Shown here: positions 27,437 through 36,429 of the stretch, in pieces
Layout: every line of letters starts with the position of its first letter
How positions within the stretch are numbered: the first letter of the stretch is position 1
Source of the DNA: Niabella aurantiaca DSM 17617
GTDB taxonomy: Bacteria; Bacteroidota; Bacteroidia; Chitinophagales; Chitinophagaceae
DNA: 64,000 bases
Assembly (NCBI RefSeq): GCF_000374125.1
Contig: NZ_KB893625.1
Span: 983,161-1,047,160, forward strand
Direction: 5' to 3'
Notes under the pieces: model-generated
Told to the model about the DNA's origin: nothing
Databases searched by the model: none
The model's input: only the letters and a program-made list of their open reading frames with translations
Position numbers and translations under genes: made by a program

Positions 27437-27450
27437 AATATTTCGAAAAT

Positions 27451-27732
27451 TTACTTAACAATCACTTCCCGGATCACTTTTTGCCCCAGGGCCTCGTTCA
27501 CCCGCTGAATGATCTTTTCACGCTGGTAGATCAGCTCATTTTTCAGCGGCGCCACCGTGGTAGCAATGATCAGCCGGTCGCCAATGATCTGCAGCTTATC
27601 TGTGTACCTTGCCACCGTCTTGCCCATGATCTCTTCCCATACATCGTCGATACGCAGCGCCTGTATGTCGCCTTTGATCCGGCTTTTATTTAAAAATTCG
27701 TTCAATGCTTCGCCTAAAGAATATTGTGCCAC
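27451..27732 (-). CDS. dciA: DUF721 protein, DciA-like
   Basis: 93-residue protein of the DUF721 family; the best-known members (DciA) help load the replicative helicase. The core VWEEIMGKTVARYTDKLQI, LIIATTVAPLKNELIYQ and the terminal VIREVIVK fit the short Bacteroidota form. In this phylum DUF721 commonly accompanies recF, which lies 1.4 kb upstream on the same strand with one gene between. A perfect -7 box sits 17 bases before the ATG. The function is inferred from the family; the short protein lacks extra domains. Confidence 0.85.
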   Translation of the reverse strand: MAQYSLGEALNEFLNKSRIKGDIQALRIDDVWEEIMGKTVARYTDKLQIIGDRLIIATTVAPLKNELIYQREKIIQRVNEALGQKVIREVIVK

Positions 27733-27748
27733 GGTTCACCTGTTTCTG

Positions 27749-27756
27749 CAAAGGTA
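27749..27756 (-). promoter_or_regulatory. -7 promoter box (TACCTTTG) for dciA-like gene
   Basis: On the minus strand TACCTTTG fits TAnnTTTG exactly; the expected start of transcription is only ~10 bases before the ATG at 27732. Confidence 0.6.
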
Positions 27757-27931
27757 GCTTATTAATGGAAGGATACAATGCAGTTCAGGCATTACCTCCA
27801 ACGGTGAAGAAAACCGGCAGATGATTGCTTAAAATGCTTTACGGAACCCTTGTACTCATTGCGGTTTAATTGTTATGGTGATACATACCAGGACCCCAAG
27901 GGGCGCCGGAGCGGTCAAAGCCCGCATGGAT

Positions 27932-29050
27932 TTACAGCCGGATGAATATTTTTCTTTTATAAAGAAAATAGCCCGCAAGCCAGCAAAGCAGCATAAAACT
28001 TACCGACCAGAGCAGGGAGGGGAAATGTCCCGTTCCCCATTGCCCGTAGGTAATGGTGTAGAGGTGCTTAAAGAAGGATTGCCGGTCGGCTGTATAAAAG
28101 CTGGAAAGCAGTATGGGCAGCACTTCGCTGAGCAGATAAATGAACAGGGCATTTTTGCCGAATACCTCAAAAAAGACCACACCGGTCCGTCTGCCTTTAA
28201 AATCTATACTATAGAGGATTGTGGCAATGATCAGACAGTCGAGGCCCGTGGTCAGGCATACGAAACTGCTGGTCCAGAGCTTTTTATTAACCGGGAAAAC
28301 AAGATTCCACAGGTAACCTGCAGCCAATAACAAAAACCCGGCAATGGCTAGTAATGCCAGCATCTCGTAGCTTTTGGGGTTCTTTTTTATATGAAGCCCT
28401 GCCAGATAGCCAACGAGGACATTTACAATGGCGGGGAGGGTGCTCAGGAGGCCTTCGGGGTCAAAGGCATTTTCCAGCCCCTTTTTGTAAAGATGCGGCC
28501 GCGTCAATGTCAGGATATCCAGGCGGGTAGCGGCCGCTCCGTTTTGCGTATAATCTCCGAATACGGCAGACAACAGCCAGTATCCCAGCAACAGACCGGC
28601 CGCGGTGATCAGCACTGTTCTCCGCGACGAAAAATGGATGATGAGGGCTCCGATCCCGTAACAGAGGGCAATGCGCTGCAAAACACCCAAGATCCGCGTT
28701 TCGCCGATAGGGAAGGGCAGTATGTGATTTTGCGGATCTACTTTTACAAACGGCAGCCAGTACATCAGGTAGCCGATCAAAAAAAGCAGCAGGGTGCGCT
28801 TCAGGATCTTCATGATCACCTGCCGTGCCGGTTGCTGCTCCCATTTTGATTTTGAGAAGCTGATGGCATTGCCCACCGCAAACAAAAAGGAGGGAAAAAC
28901 AAGATCGGTTAAGGTAAAGCCGTTCCATTGGGCATGGCGCAGTTCCGGAAAGGGATCCGGTCCGCCTGTATTAACGATGATCATAAAGCAGATGGTCAGT
29001 CCGCGAAAAATGTCGAGGGCAAGAAAACGCACCGGCGCAGTCTGGTTCAT
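27932..29050 (-). CDS. HGSNAT/NagX-like membrane acyltransferase
   Basis: 372-residue polytopic inner-membrane protein of the heparan-alpha-glucosaminide N-acetyltransferase-like family (COG4299, DUF1624/DUF5009). The N-terminal RFLALDIFRGLTICFMIIVN and FTLTDLVFPSFLFAVGNAIS are family hallmarks; about ten hydrophobic segments follow, with LGVLQRIALCYGIGALI and a final AGYFLYKRKIF. Family members transfer acetyl groups across the membrane to amino sugars, possibly in sugar or cell-wall recycling. It lies 64 bases downstream of recF and may be co-transcribed with it. Substrate unknown. Confidence 0.85.
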   Translation of the reverse strand: MNQTAPVRFLALDIFRGLTICFMIIVNTGGPDPFPELRHAQWNGFTLTDLVFPSFLFAVGNAISFSKSKWEQQPARQVIMKILKRTLLLFLIGYLMYWLPFVKVDPQNHILPFPIGETRILGVLQRIALCYGIGALIIHFSSRRTVLITAAGLLLGYWLLSAVFGDYTQNGAAATRLDILTLTRPHLYKKGLENAFDPEGLLSTLPAIVNVLVGYLAGLHIKKNPKSYEMLALLAIAGFLLLAAGYLWNLVFPVNKKLWTSSFVCLTTGLDCLIIATILYSIDFKGRRTGVVFFEVFGKNALFIYLLSEVLPILLSSFYTADRQSFFKHLYTITYGQWGTGHFPSLLWSVSFMLLCWLAGYFLYKRKIFIRL

Positions 29051-29114
29051 ATGAATGGGGTTAATGGAAAACAGATCATTGCTCTAAGTTAATATGAAAT
29101 GCCGTTGCTGCCAA

Positions 29115-30197
29115 CTAAAGTTCCACCAGGTGCAGCTCTGCGCCGATGGCCTCCATATGCTGCATGATCCGTTCTTTATTGGTGTCGGTAATAAAAACCT
29201 GTCCATCCTTTTCGTGGCATACCTGACGCAGCAGGCTGCTGATCCGGTCTTCATCCAGCTTTTCAAAAACGTCATCCAGCAACAGGAGGGGCGTGAACTT
29301 TTTTTTGGCTGCCAGTACTTCCAGCTCTGTAAGCTTCAGGGCAAAGAGCAGGCTTTTCCGTTGACCCTGGGAGGCGATGTTTTTAAAAGGCTGGTTGCCG
29401 AGCTGGAGCGTGATGTCGTCCCGGTGAATGCCCAGGGTCGTGCGCTGCAGGGCGAGGTCTTTCTGCCGGGCGGCCTTAAGCAGCTCTTCAAAAGTAGCTT
29501 CCAGCAGGCGGCTTTCGTAAAAGAGGGAAAGGGGCTCTTCCTGTTGGGCAATTCCCGTGTACATGCGCTTTACCCGGGGCAGAAAAGCAACCAGCGTATC
29601 GCGCCGTTTATTGAAGATAAAGTTCCCTGCAGGGATCAGTTGCTCATCCAGAACGCTGAGCAATGATTCATCGAGGGTGCCCTGTTCGGCTGCAGCTTTC
29701 AGGAAACTGTTCCGCTGCTGCAGTAATTTATTATAAAGGATCAGCTGTTTCAGGTATTCGGGATCGAGCTGGGAGATCAGCGCGTCGATAAAGCCCCGCC
29801 GTTCTTCACTGCCGCCCGTGATCAGCACCGCATCATCCGGCGCAATGATCACACAGGGGTACCGTCCAATATGTTTTGAAAATTTATCGTAGAGCGCTCC
29901 GTTTACAGAAAATTCCTTTTTGCCGGTCTCCCGCAGGATGCAGGCGGCGTTCTCTATTTCACTGTTCTGCTCAAACGCCCCATCGATACGGAACCCTTTG
30001 GCTCCCTGCTGTACATTTACGGCATCCGTGCTGCTGAAATAGCTTTTGGTAAAGCAGAGATAGTGGATCGCATCCAGGATATTGGTTTTCCCGACTCCGT
30101 TCTTTCCACAGATGGCCACTACCTTTTTGGAGAACTGGAAGCTCCGGTTGGTATAGTTTTTAAACTGCAGGAGCGATATGGAGTTGAGCCGGAACAT
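29115..30197 (-). CDS. recF: DNA replication and repair protein RecF
   Basis: 360-residue SMC-like ATPase that loads RecA at gapped DNA with RecO and RecR. Walker A GKNGVGKTNILDAI (about 31-44), the HYLCFTKSYF segment, a signature region around QGQRKSLLFALKLTE (about 270) and Walker B with D-loop LLLLDDVFEKLDEDR (about 300) are all present. The N-terminal LQFKNYTNRSF is typical. TATCTTTA at 30204-30211 (minus strand) is a one-mismatch -7 box seven bases before the start. Confidence 0.95.
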   Translation of the reverse strand: MFRLNSISLLQFKNYTNRSFQFSKKVVAICGKNGVGKTNILDAIHYLCFTKSYFSSTDAVNVQQGAKGFRIDGAFEQNSEIENAACILRETGKKEFSVNGALYDKFSKHIGRYPCVIIAPDDAVLITGGSEERRGFIDALISQLDPEYLKQLILYNKLLQQRNSFLKAAAEQGTLDESLLSVLDEQLIPAGNFIFNKRRDTLVAFLPRVKRMYTGIAQQEEPLSLFYESRLLEATFEELLKAARQKDLALQRTTLGIHRDDITLQLGNQPFKNIASQGQRKSLLFALKLTELEVLAAKKKFTPLLLLDDVFEKLDEDRISSLLRQVCHEKDGQVFITDTNKERIMQHMEAIGAELHLVEL

Positions 30198-30534
30198 ATG
30201 AGGTAAAGATAGAAAGATATTTCTTTATTTTTCCGGTAGGACAGTCGCTCCCGGGGCAATGGCTTTCGAAGGTCCGGGGATGATGAGGCACCTTTGGCAT
30301 GGCTTATCAGGCGCGTTCTTCGCAGGATAGCAAACTTTTAAATGGATTCAAGCCTGTTTTTATAAATGCCCGCTGCGGCCGTGTTGCTTATAAATAAGAT
30401 AGGTTTGCCTGCAATTGCTCCGGCCACCGTTCAATTTGCCGTTTTAACGGATAAGGGAACAAAAAGATCCTGTACCGGGCTGGCATGACCGTTACATTTT
30501 TTGAAAGGATCCGTTGCCCCTTTTTTTGATCGTT
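30198..30534. other. Intergenic region, nothing recognised
   Basis: About 340 bases between recF and the end of the DUF6850 gene. Apart from the weak recF promoter at its left end I see no gene, clear hairpin terminator or repeat. Confidence 0.5.
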
Positions 30535-32079
30535 TTACAGGATGCAACCTAAACTCAATTGGATCCTGCTCCTGTTATTTCCAGGTAGCTCCATCGCCGG
30601 TATTTCACCTCCTTTTATGTTTGCAAATTGATAGGAGCCCAGGAGCTCGATGAACGGGGTCAGCTTCCTGTATTTCCGGCTGTAGGTGACATAAAAGCTG
30701 CCCAGGTATGATGGTGAAGTAAAAAAATAGTAATCCCGGTAAACGACGTTACTGAGGATCGTTGATTGTGACGCCGGCTGTTTCATTTCGCCGGAGAAGG
30801 GGATATAGCCATTTACAAGCAGCTTTGTTTTTAGCAGACCGGCTTTTTGTATCTTGCTGTAATAGGCCCCCGATAAACCAATGGTTGAGAATTGGCAGGC
30901 CGTTCGTAATCCTGTTGACCCCGTTGCTCTGAATAAATAAGAAACGGCACCCCTCGCATCTAGCTCATATTTGACAGCGCCGTCTTTTATATGTCCGTAA
31001 CCGGCAATAATATGTGCCGATTCCCGAAAATACACATAATTATTTCCGGCGTATGTCTCGTTGAAATCATAACCATAATTATTGAAATAATCGAATTTCG
31101 CATGCCATGCTGACCGGGGATTTTGATATTCCCAAAACAGCGTTCCACTCCAGTTGTCCTCAAAAAAAGTACCGTAGGTATAGTCCTGTACCCCTGTTTG
31201 CGCCGCACTTGCCTGTTCTGAGAATAGGGATGTTTTCTTCTGATAAGCGATCAGCAGGCTAATGTTCCCCCAGCGGGTATGACTATTATACGATCCTGCC
31301 CACTGGCTGCCATCGGTCCTGGTGGTCAGTGCGGGAATGAAATCACGTACGCTTTGCTGGCCGTACGCTTCCTCCAGGTGTGTAACAAAGTCAACCGCTT
31401 GTATGTTATTCCTGTAGTTTTCGTTCTGGTAGTTGACCTGGGTCTCGGAAAATCCCCTGGTAAAGCCTCCCTGTATGCCGATGTAATGATCCGGAAGGAA
31501 GCGGTAGTTGACCGCACCATTTAAAAGCATACGGTACTTGAAATGCTCGGGTCGCGGATCATTTATGCGCCATCCATCATGCGTGTAGTAATCGATTCCC
31601 AGCCCTGTAAAGAGTTTATCGCCCGAAAAAGACCGGGACAGGTTCCCTTTCAGGTTGTACTTTATGATATCCCAGTTCCCTTTTTTTCCGGCATACAGGT
31701 AATAGGGGGAGGGATCGTTTGGATCGTACTTTAAGGTATAACCCACACTGTCCAGCTTTAATTTTGCATAGCTGAAGCTGCCGTTCACCAGGTACTTTTT
31801 TATTTTCGAAGTACCCTCTGAATAAAAACCATAAATGCTTTTCCGGGGGGCGTCCTGCGCCTGGATATAATTACCATTTTCAGCATTGTAATAGCCTTCA
31901 ACCTTTCCATACGAGCTTGTATGGAGAAAGGGCTGTAAGACCGGTACCGCTGAAAAAAAAGTGTATCCGGCAGCGAAGTGCTCCGTTTGTGAATTGTGTT
32001 CTACAGAATCCTGCGCTGCTGATACGTTCGTTAAAAACAGTACCAGTACAGCAAATATTGTTTTTTTTTGAACGGCCAT
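30535..32079 (-). CDS. DUF6850 family outer membrane beta-barrel protein
   Basis: 514 residues with a signal peptide (FAVLVLFLTNVSAAQ) and alternating aromatic/polar strands through to the C-terminus (SRIQLSLGCIL), as expected of an outer-membrane barrel. It matches DUF6850 as recalled: early SYGKVEGYYNAENGNY, then GLGIDYYTHDGWRINDPRP. It is the last gene of an operon with a TonB receptor and a DUF4876 lipoprotein, 18 bases after the latter; this trio recurs in Bacteroidota. Likely works with the receptor on uptake of one ligand, perhaps iron-related given the divergent peroxidase; that ligand is a guess. Confidence 0.8.
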   Translation of the reverse strand: MAVQKKTIFAVLVLFLTNVSAAQDSVEHNSQTEHFAAGYTFFSAVPVLQPFLHTSSYGKVEGYYNAENGNYIQAQDAPRKSIYGFYSEGTSKIKKYLVNGSFSYAKLKLDSVGYTLKYDPNDPSPYYLYAGKKGNWDIIKYNLKGNLSRSFSGDKLFTGLGIDYYTHDGWRINDPRPEHFKYRMLLNGAVNYRFLPDHYIGIQGGFTRGFSETQVNYQNENYRNNIQAVDFVTHLEEAYGQQSVRDFIPALTTRTDGSQWAGSYNSHTRWGNISLLIAYQKKTSLFSEQASAAQTGVQDYTYGTFFEDNWSGTLFWEYQNPRSAWHAKFDYFNNYGYDFNETYAGNNYVYFRESAHIIAGYGHIKDGAVKYELDARGAVSYLFRATGSTGLRTACQFSTIGLSGAYYSKIQKAGLLKTKLLVNGYIPFSGEMKQPASQSTILSNVVYRDYYFFTSPSYLGSFYVTYSRKYRKLTPFIELLGSYQFANIKGGEIPAMELPGNNRSRIQLSLGCIL

Positions 32080-32097
32080 TTTCAGACATCTCTTTTA

Positions 32098-33489
32098 CTA
32101 ATTGTCAAACGTATCTGGTTGTGTAACGACCCTGTACTCAAAATCGTTGGTGGAATTATTGGTGTCTGTGTAGATCTTTCTTCCGTCTACTGTTTTCAGG
32201 ATCTTGCGAACAATGGATTGTGAGCTATACAGCCCTCCGGGAGCGAACGTAACACCTCCGTCCAAGGCGGCCACAAGTCTCCGGGGATGCCGGTTGTTGA
32301 TAATTGTATTCTGAACCTGCACGGCATCAATAAGCAGATCATTTGGTACCTGGTAATAAGTGGGTGTGGCGCCCGATATCTGATCAGCGGTCACGGTCGG
32401 GTCGGGATACCTGGGGTAACTTTGAGGACTGGCAGGCTCGCCAAATGCAGGGAAGGGTTTGTCGGACTTAAAGATAAAATAAGCCTCTCTTCCCGTAAGA
32501 TCCAGGATCAGATCCCGGGCATTGTTCACATTTACAATAACATTCGGAATATTGGTATTGTCTACATCCGAGGTGAAAGGATTCGAGATGATATTGGCCA
32601 GGTACACTTCAAAATCGGCATTACTCAGATCGATGGTCTTGGAGGGGTCTTTTACGGGTATTGGATGGTTGTCCCGGTCTACATATCCGGCCTTGTGGTT
32701 TTGCGCAGTGGCGGCAATTACAATACTTTTTCCGGGGGCAACGGGATGATCGATACCGCTGCCCGGTATCCTGTAGAGGGCATCGATATAAATATACTTG
32801 CCCGTTGCTTCGGATTTTATTCCGGCAGGCATTCCCACGGACTTGCTCCAGTCGAATTGTTTATAAAGAATATCACTTTCGTTTGTAATGTAGTTACCGC
32901 TGGAAAGATCGATGTTCCGGTTATACGTTCCGGCACCGGCCGCGACTCCGAAGTACAGGCTGTCGGCATACAATGTGTCATTGGAATTATTGTAGATCTC
33001 GATGAATTGGTCCCTGAATAAGGCGGCATTTGGCCCGCTTCCTTCATAATACACCTGTTTGATTACCCAGTCTCCGATTTTGCCCGGTGATATGGTTAAA
33101 TTCAGGGTATTATTGGTGGCGGCGTTCAGGGTTATTCCATTGAGAATACCATTAAAAGAAACGCTGTCCTGTGTGGTCACATCGCCGGTTCTGTTCTCAT
33201 AGTCCTCTTTGCTCATTTTAAATGTTCCCTGTATCTCATACAGGCCAGGCATCATTCCATTGAATATTCCCAATCCCGTATCGTCAGATTTTTGATTGAT
33301 GGTTTTACCGGTGGAGATGTTCTTTAATGCTATTGAAATGCCCGCTAACGGGAATCCGTAACCGGTATTGCTTTTCTCGTATCCGGCTTTAACAATGATG
33401 TTAATGGGCTGCAGGGATGGCTCGGATATATCCCTTTTACAGGAGGCGATGATGCATATTAAAAAGAATGCGATGGCGGTTTGTTTCAT
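32098..33489 (-). CDS. DUF4876 surface lipoprotein
   Basis: 463 residues. Lipobox CIIASC then KRD; a beta-sandwich like a carboxypeptidase regulatory domain (about 30-125, AGISIALKNISTGKTI), then the DUF4876 body with KQVYYEGSGPNA, FRDQFIEIYNNSNDTLYADS and LYRIPGSG, and a closing GYxSSQSIVRKI-like segment. The FIEIYNNSNDT stretch resembles lamin-tail/LTD-like folds. Four bases separate it from the receptor stop, so translation is probably coupled. Expected to be an accessory binding protein on the cell surface. Confidence 0.85.
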   Translation of the reverse strand: MKQTAIAFFLICIIASCKRDISEPSLQPINIIVKAGYEKSNTGYGFPLAGISIALKNISTGKTINQKSDDTGLGIFNGMMPGLYEIQGTFKMSKEDYENRTGDVTTQDSVSFNGILNGITLNAATNNTLNLTISPGKIGDWVIKQVYYEGSGPNAALFRDQFIEIYNNSNDTLYADSLYFGVAAGAGTYNRNIDLSSGNYITNESDILYKQFDWSKSVGMPAGIKSEATGKYIYIDALYRIPGSGIDHPVAPGKSIVIAATAQNHKAGYVDRDNHPIPVKDPSKTIDLSNADFEVYLANIISNPFTSDVDNTNIPNVIVNVNNARDLILDLTGREAYFIFKSDKPFPAFGEPASPQSYPRYPDPTVTADQISGATPTYYQVPNDLLIDAVQVQNTIINNRHPRRLVAALDGGVTFAPGGLYSSQSIVRKILKTVDGRKIYTDTNNSTNDFEYRVVTQPDTFDN

Positions 33490-33493
33490 GTTT

Positions 33494-36259
33494 TTATTTT
33501 ATTGTGAATTTTAGTTCTGCTCCATAAGAAGGTTGTCCGTTGTAATAAGAGTACCCGGTTGCAGTCTTTTCCCTCGGGCGCAGGTTAAAAATATTATAGG
33601 CATTGAAAGAAAATCTCAAAAAAGGCCCGATCTCTTTGCTGAGTCTTGCATGGATATTCGGATACACAAAGGAAGGGTTGTAGGTTGTTCTAAAAAGAGG
33701 AGCTGTTTTCAGCAGGTGCGCATACGCGGGCTGCCGGGCTTCTTCAGCGGAGAGGGGATGGTAGCTTAAATTCCTGTCGTAATATCCCACCGGATAAATG
33801 AAGGTGGGCAGCAGCTGCTGTTTGCTCACCCAGAAAATTTCCCCGGTCAGAATGATGGCCATCCGTAATTTGGGAATATGTGTACTGGATATCAGCGTCG
33901 ATTTGATGGAAGTCCCTTTGCTCTCGCTGTTTTGAAATACGCCATATACGGCTTCAAGATCCAGCCGGGGAGGCTCCGGAATGTAAACAGAAGGGCTGTC
34001 GCTCCTGTAATAGCTGTAATAAAGCGCCGTATTCAAACTGAACGATGTTTGCAAGGCTCTTATTTTTTGCGTGTTCAGCATGATCTCGACGCCACTGTTC
34101 CTGGAATAGGCACCGTTTACGAGTTTACTCACCGTTCTCAGGTATTGATTGGCAGAGTCGGGGATCAGTTCGTAAGAAGGTTTTGTGCCGGGGCTGGTGA
34201 TCGCACGGTACGCCGGCAGCGATAAGAAAAGAGGTGCAGACTGGGTAGTGAACCCGTCCTTGCTAATGGTTTTAAAAACGGAAAAAGACCATTGTACCGC
34301 TTTCTTTGCGAACGAAAACCCTGTTTCGAGGGTCGTGTTCTTATAAGGTTTGATCCTGAGATTCCGGCCCTTTACCACTTCTGTATAGGCCAGATAAATA
34401 CTTTCATTTACGGATCCGTTGTAAACGTTCAGCAGCGGAATATCGAGGTAGCTGTCGCCCGGGTTTATCTGGGATATAGAAGGTGCTTTTGTGGATATCC
34501 CATAGGCGGTGTTCCAGCTAACAGACTTGCTGAGTTTGTAGTTCATGCTCAACCGGGGCGACAGGGTAAAATAGGCGTTTTGAAAATCACTCCTTATGCC
34601 GGTATTTAAACTGATGGGTTTTCCTAAAAAGGTTGTTCTTAGATCATTTTGTATATAGGCTCCTATATTGCTGTTCGCAGGGGTCTGATAATAGGGGCGT
34701 GGCCGGGTTTGGTCCGCAAAACGGGGTCTTCGGGGATCGATAACGATGCCCGGGCCTTTGTTGGCACTATAGCTATAGTTGGCGCCAATTGTTAGATTTG
34801 ATACGGTTTTCCCTTTGGTAAATAGATTACCGGCTTCGATCCTTGCGGATGCATTCACCGGCTTGCCAATGATCTGCCGTACGGCAAGATAATAGCCGGG
34901 GATATAATATCCTTCATGAACACCGCTCTCAACAGCATCTGTTATGGCCTCCACGGTTGAAGAGTTCAGATAGTATTGATCGTAAGCATCTTGTTTTCCC
35001 CAGGAAAAACTTCCCTGAAGGGAGAGTCTTTTGATCCATGGTTTATGGAGCTTAAATTCGCTCCGGTTGCTGACGCTGAAATGTGTGTTCTTATACCGTG
35101 CGGAACGGTCGTCGGAAGCGTCGGGGTCTTCTTTGGTGGCGTCCAGGGTGGTATTGAAATCAAAGCTCAGGTTATTGCGGAACCTGTTGGCTTTTGGTCC
35201 CTGATAGGTCCATATGAATCCACTGGCAACTCTGTTAAAAGATTTTATTTTATTCCGGGGATCATCATTGCTGTTCAGGTAATTTAAATTGAAATTGAAG
35301 ACCCCCCAATCCGGCGTGAGTTTAAATCCCTTCGTAAGCGCCACGTTCTGGGTGCCCTCATTATTGCGTAAATTAAGACTCCAGGGTGTGATGCCTGCCT
35401 GCCGGTCTATGATCACCATACCTGTTGTATAATCGCCATATCTTGCTGAAGCCACACCGGACACCACTTCAATGCGCTCAATATTTTCAACGGGGATCTC
35501 ACGCAGGTCAATTCCGTTGTCTGCCCGGGATACCTTATTATAGGAGTCATACAGCGTACCATTCCGGCGTGCCTGCCTTGTCTCCGGTGGGTTGATCTGG
35601 TAAGCGCTCCCTCTTGTGGTGAGCCCCATCGTTTGCATGTTCGCATCATTGCTCCTCACGGCGTCGTCCATTACCACCGAAATACCAAATGCATTGTTCG
35701 TGGCTTCGATGCCGTTAAGGGGCAGCGCATTACGCATGGTCAATACCTGTGGCCCCTGGAGCGATACATTCGGTTTTAAAATTGTTTTTCCAGGTAAATA
35801 GTGAAGCACATTGGCAAGGCTTAATGATTGGGATTGTTCGATGGCCTCGCGGTCAAAAACGATTGATGAATTGGAGATCTTGGTTTTTTTGCGATAACTG
35901 CTTATCTCTACCTCCGGCAGTTTCAGGTTCAGGTCCAGTAAGAGGAATTCCTGGTAAACAGAGTACTCCTTTTTTCTCAGGATCCTTTCCGTATTTTTTT
36001 TCCCCGCATAGGAAACGGAGATCCGGATACTGTCGATCCCTTCAGGGATCGCGATGTTGAACCGGCCGTTTTTATCTGAAGAAGTGCTTGTTTCTAATTC
36101 ACTGATGGTAATTGTAGCCGAGGGAAGCGGTTTGTTGTTCATATCAACGACGATGCCCGTAAGCGTCCATACCCGGCCGTTGCCATCATACTGCGCGGCA
36201 GATACCTTTTGAAGGCATATCAGCATCAAACCGAAACAAATTTTTAGGCAGTACGTCAA
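33494..36259 (-). CDS. TonB-dependent receptor of the DUF4876/DUF6850 operon
   Basis: About 921 residues: signal peptide, CarboxypepD_reg-like domain (about 25-115), plug (RVVMDDAVRSND..., NIERIEVVSGVASARYGDYTTGMVII at ~255-285) and a 22-strand barrel ending with YGAELKFTIK. The first start in frame is TTG 36259; ATG 36226 leaves a short signal (MLICLQKVSAAQ). TTG gives the better hydrophobic stretch, so I keep it. The operon order receptor-DUF4876-DUF6850 is characteristic. Ligand unknown; no metal-binding motif stands out. Confidence 0.9.
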   Translation of the reverse strand: MTYCLKICFGLMLICLQKVSAAQYDGNGRVWTLTGIVVDMNNKPLPSATITISELETSTSSDKNGRFNIAIPEGIDSIRISVSYAGKKNTERILRKKEYSVYQEFLLLDLNLKLPEVEISSYRKKTKISNSSIVFDREAIEQSQSLSLANVLHYLPGKTILKPNVSLQGPQVLTMRNALPLNGIEATNNAFGISVVMDDAVRSNDANMQTMGLTTRGSAYQINPPETRQARRNGTLYDSYNKVSRADNGIDLREIPVENIERIEVVSGVASARYGDYTTGMVIIDRQAGITPWSLNLRNNEGTQNVALTKGFKLTPDWGVFNFNLNYLNSNDDPRNKIKSFNRVASGFIWTYQGPKANRFRNNLSFDFNTTLDATKEDPDASDDRSARYKNTHFSVSNRSEFKLHKPWIKRLSLQGSFSWGKQDAYDQYYLNSSTVEAITDAVESGVHEGYYIPGYYLAVRQIIGKPVNASARIEAGNLFTKGKTVSNLTIGANYSYSANKGPGIVIDPRRPRFADQTRPRPYYQTPANSNIGAYIQNDLRTTFLGKPISLNTGIRSDFQNAYFTLSPRLSMNYKLSKSVSWNTAYGISTKAPSISQINPGDSYLDIPLLNVYNGSVNESIYLAYTEVVKGRNLRIKPYKNTTLETGFSFAKKAVQWSFSVFKTISKDGFTTQSAPLFLSLPAYRAITSPGTKPSYELIPDSANQYLRTVSKLVNGAYSRNSGVEIMLNTQKIRALQTSFSLNTALYYSYYRSDSPSVYIPEPPRLDLEAVYGVFQNSESKGTSIKSTLISSTHIPKLRMAIILTGEIFWVSKQQLLPTFIYPVGYYDRNLSYHPLSAEEARQPAYAHLLKTAPLFRTTYNPSFVYPNIHARLSKEIGPFLRFSFNAYNIFNLRPREKTATGYSYYNGQPSYGAELKFTIK

Positions 36260-36303
36260 TTTTCCAAACGCCGGTTAAGAAATTAGAAGATAAGTTTTGG
36301 ATA

Positions 36304-36311
36304 CAAACATA
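36304..36311 (-). promoter_or_regulatory. -7 box (TATGTTTG) of the receptor operon
   Basis: Exact TAnnTTTG on the minus strand, 45 bases before the receptor start, in the 170-base gap shared with the divergent cytochrome c peroxidase gene. On the + strand TATAATCTTTG (about 36404-36414) is a near-consensus box for the peroxidase. Confidence 0.55.
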
Positions 36312-36429
36312 CCATGGTATATACGGTTCCGCTTTCGAAATGCGGAAAATCTGGGCTGCAGAACGGAAAGCATGGCGGAGGATGGCTTCGATTCAAATCT
36401 TTTTATAATCTTTGCCTTTTATTATCAGC

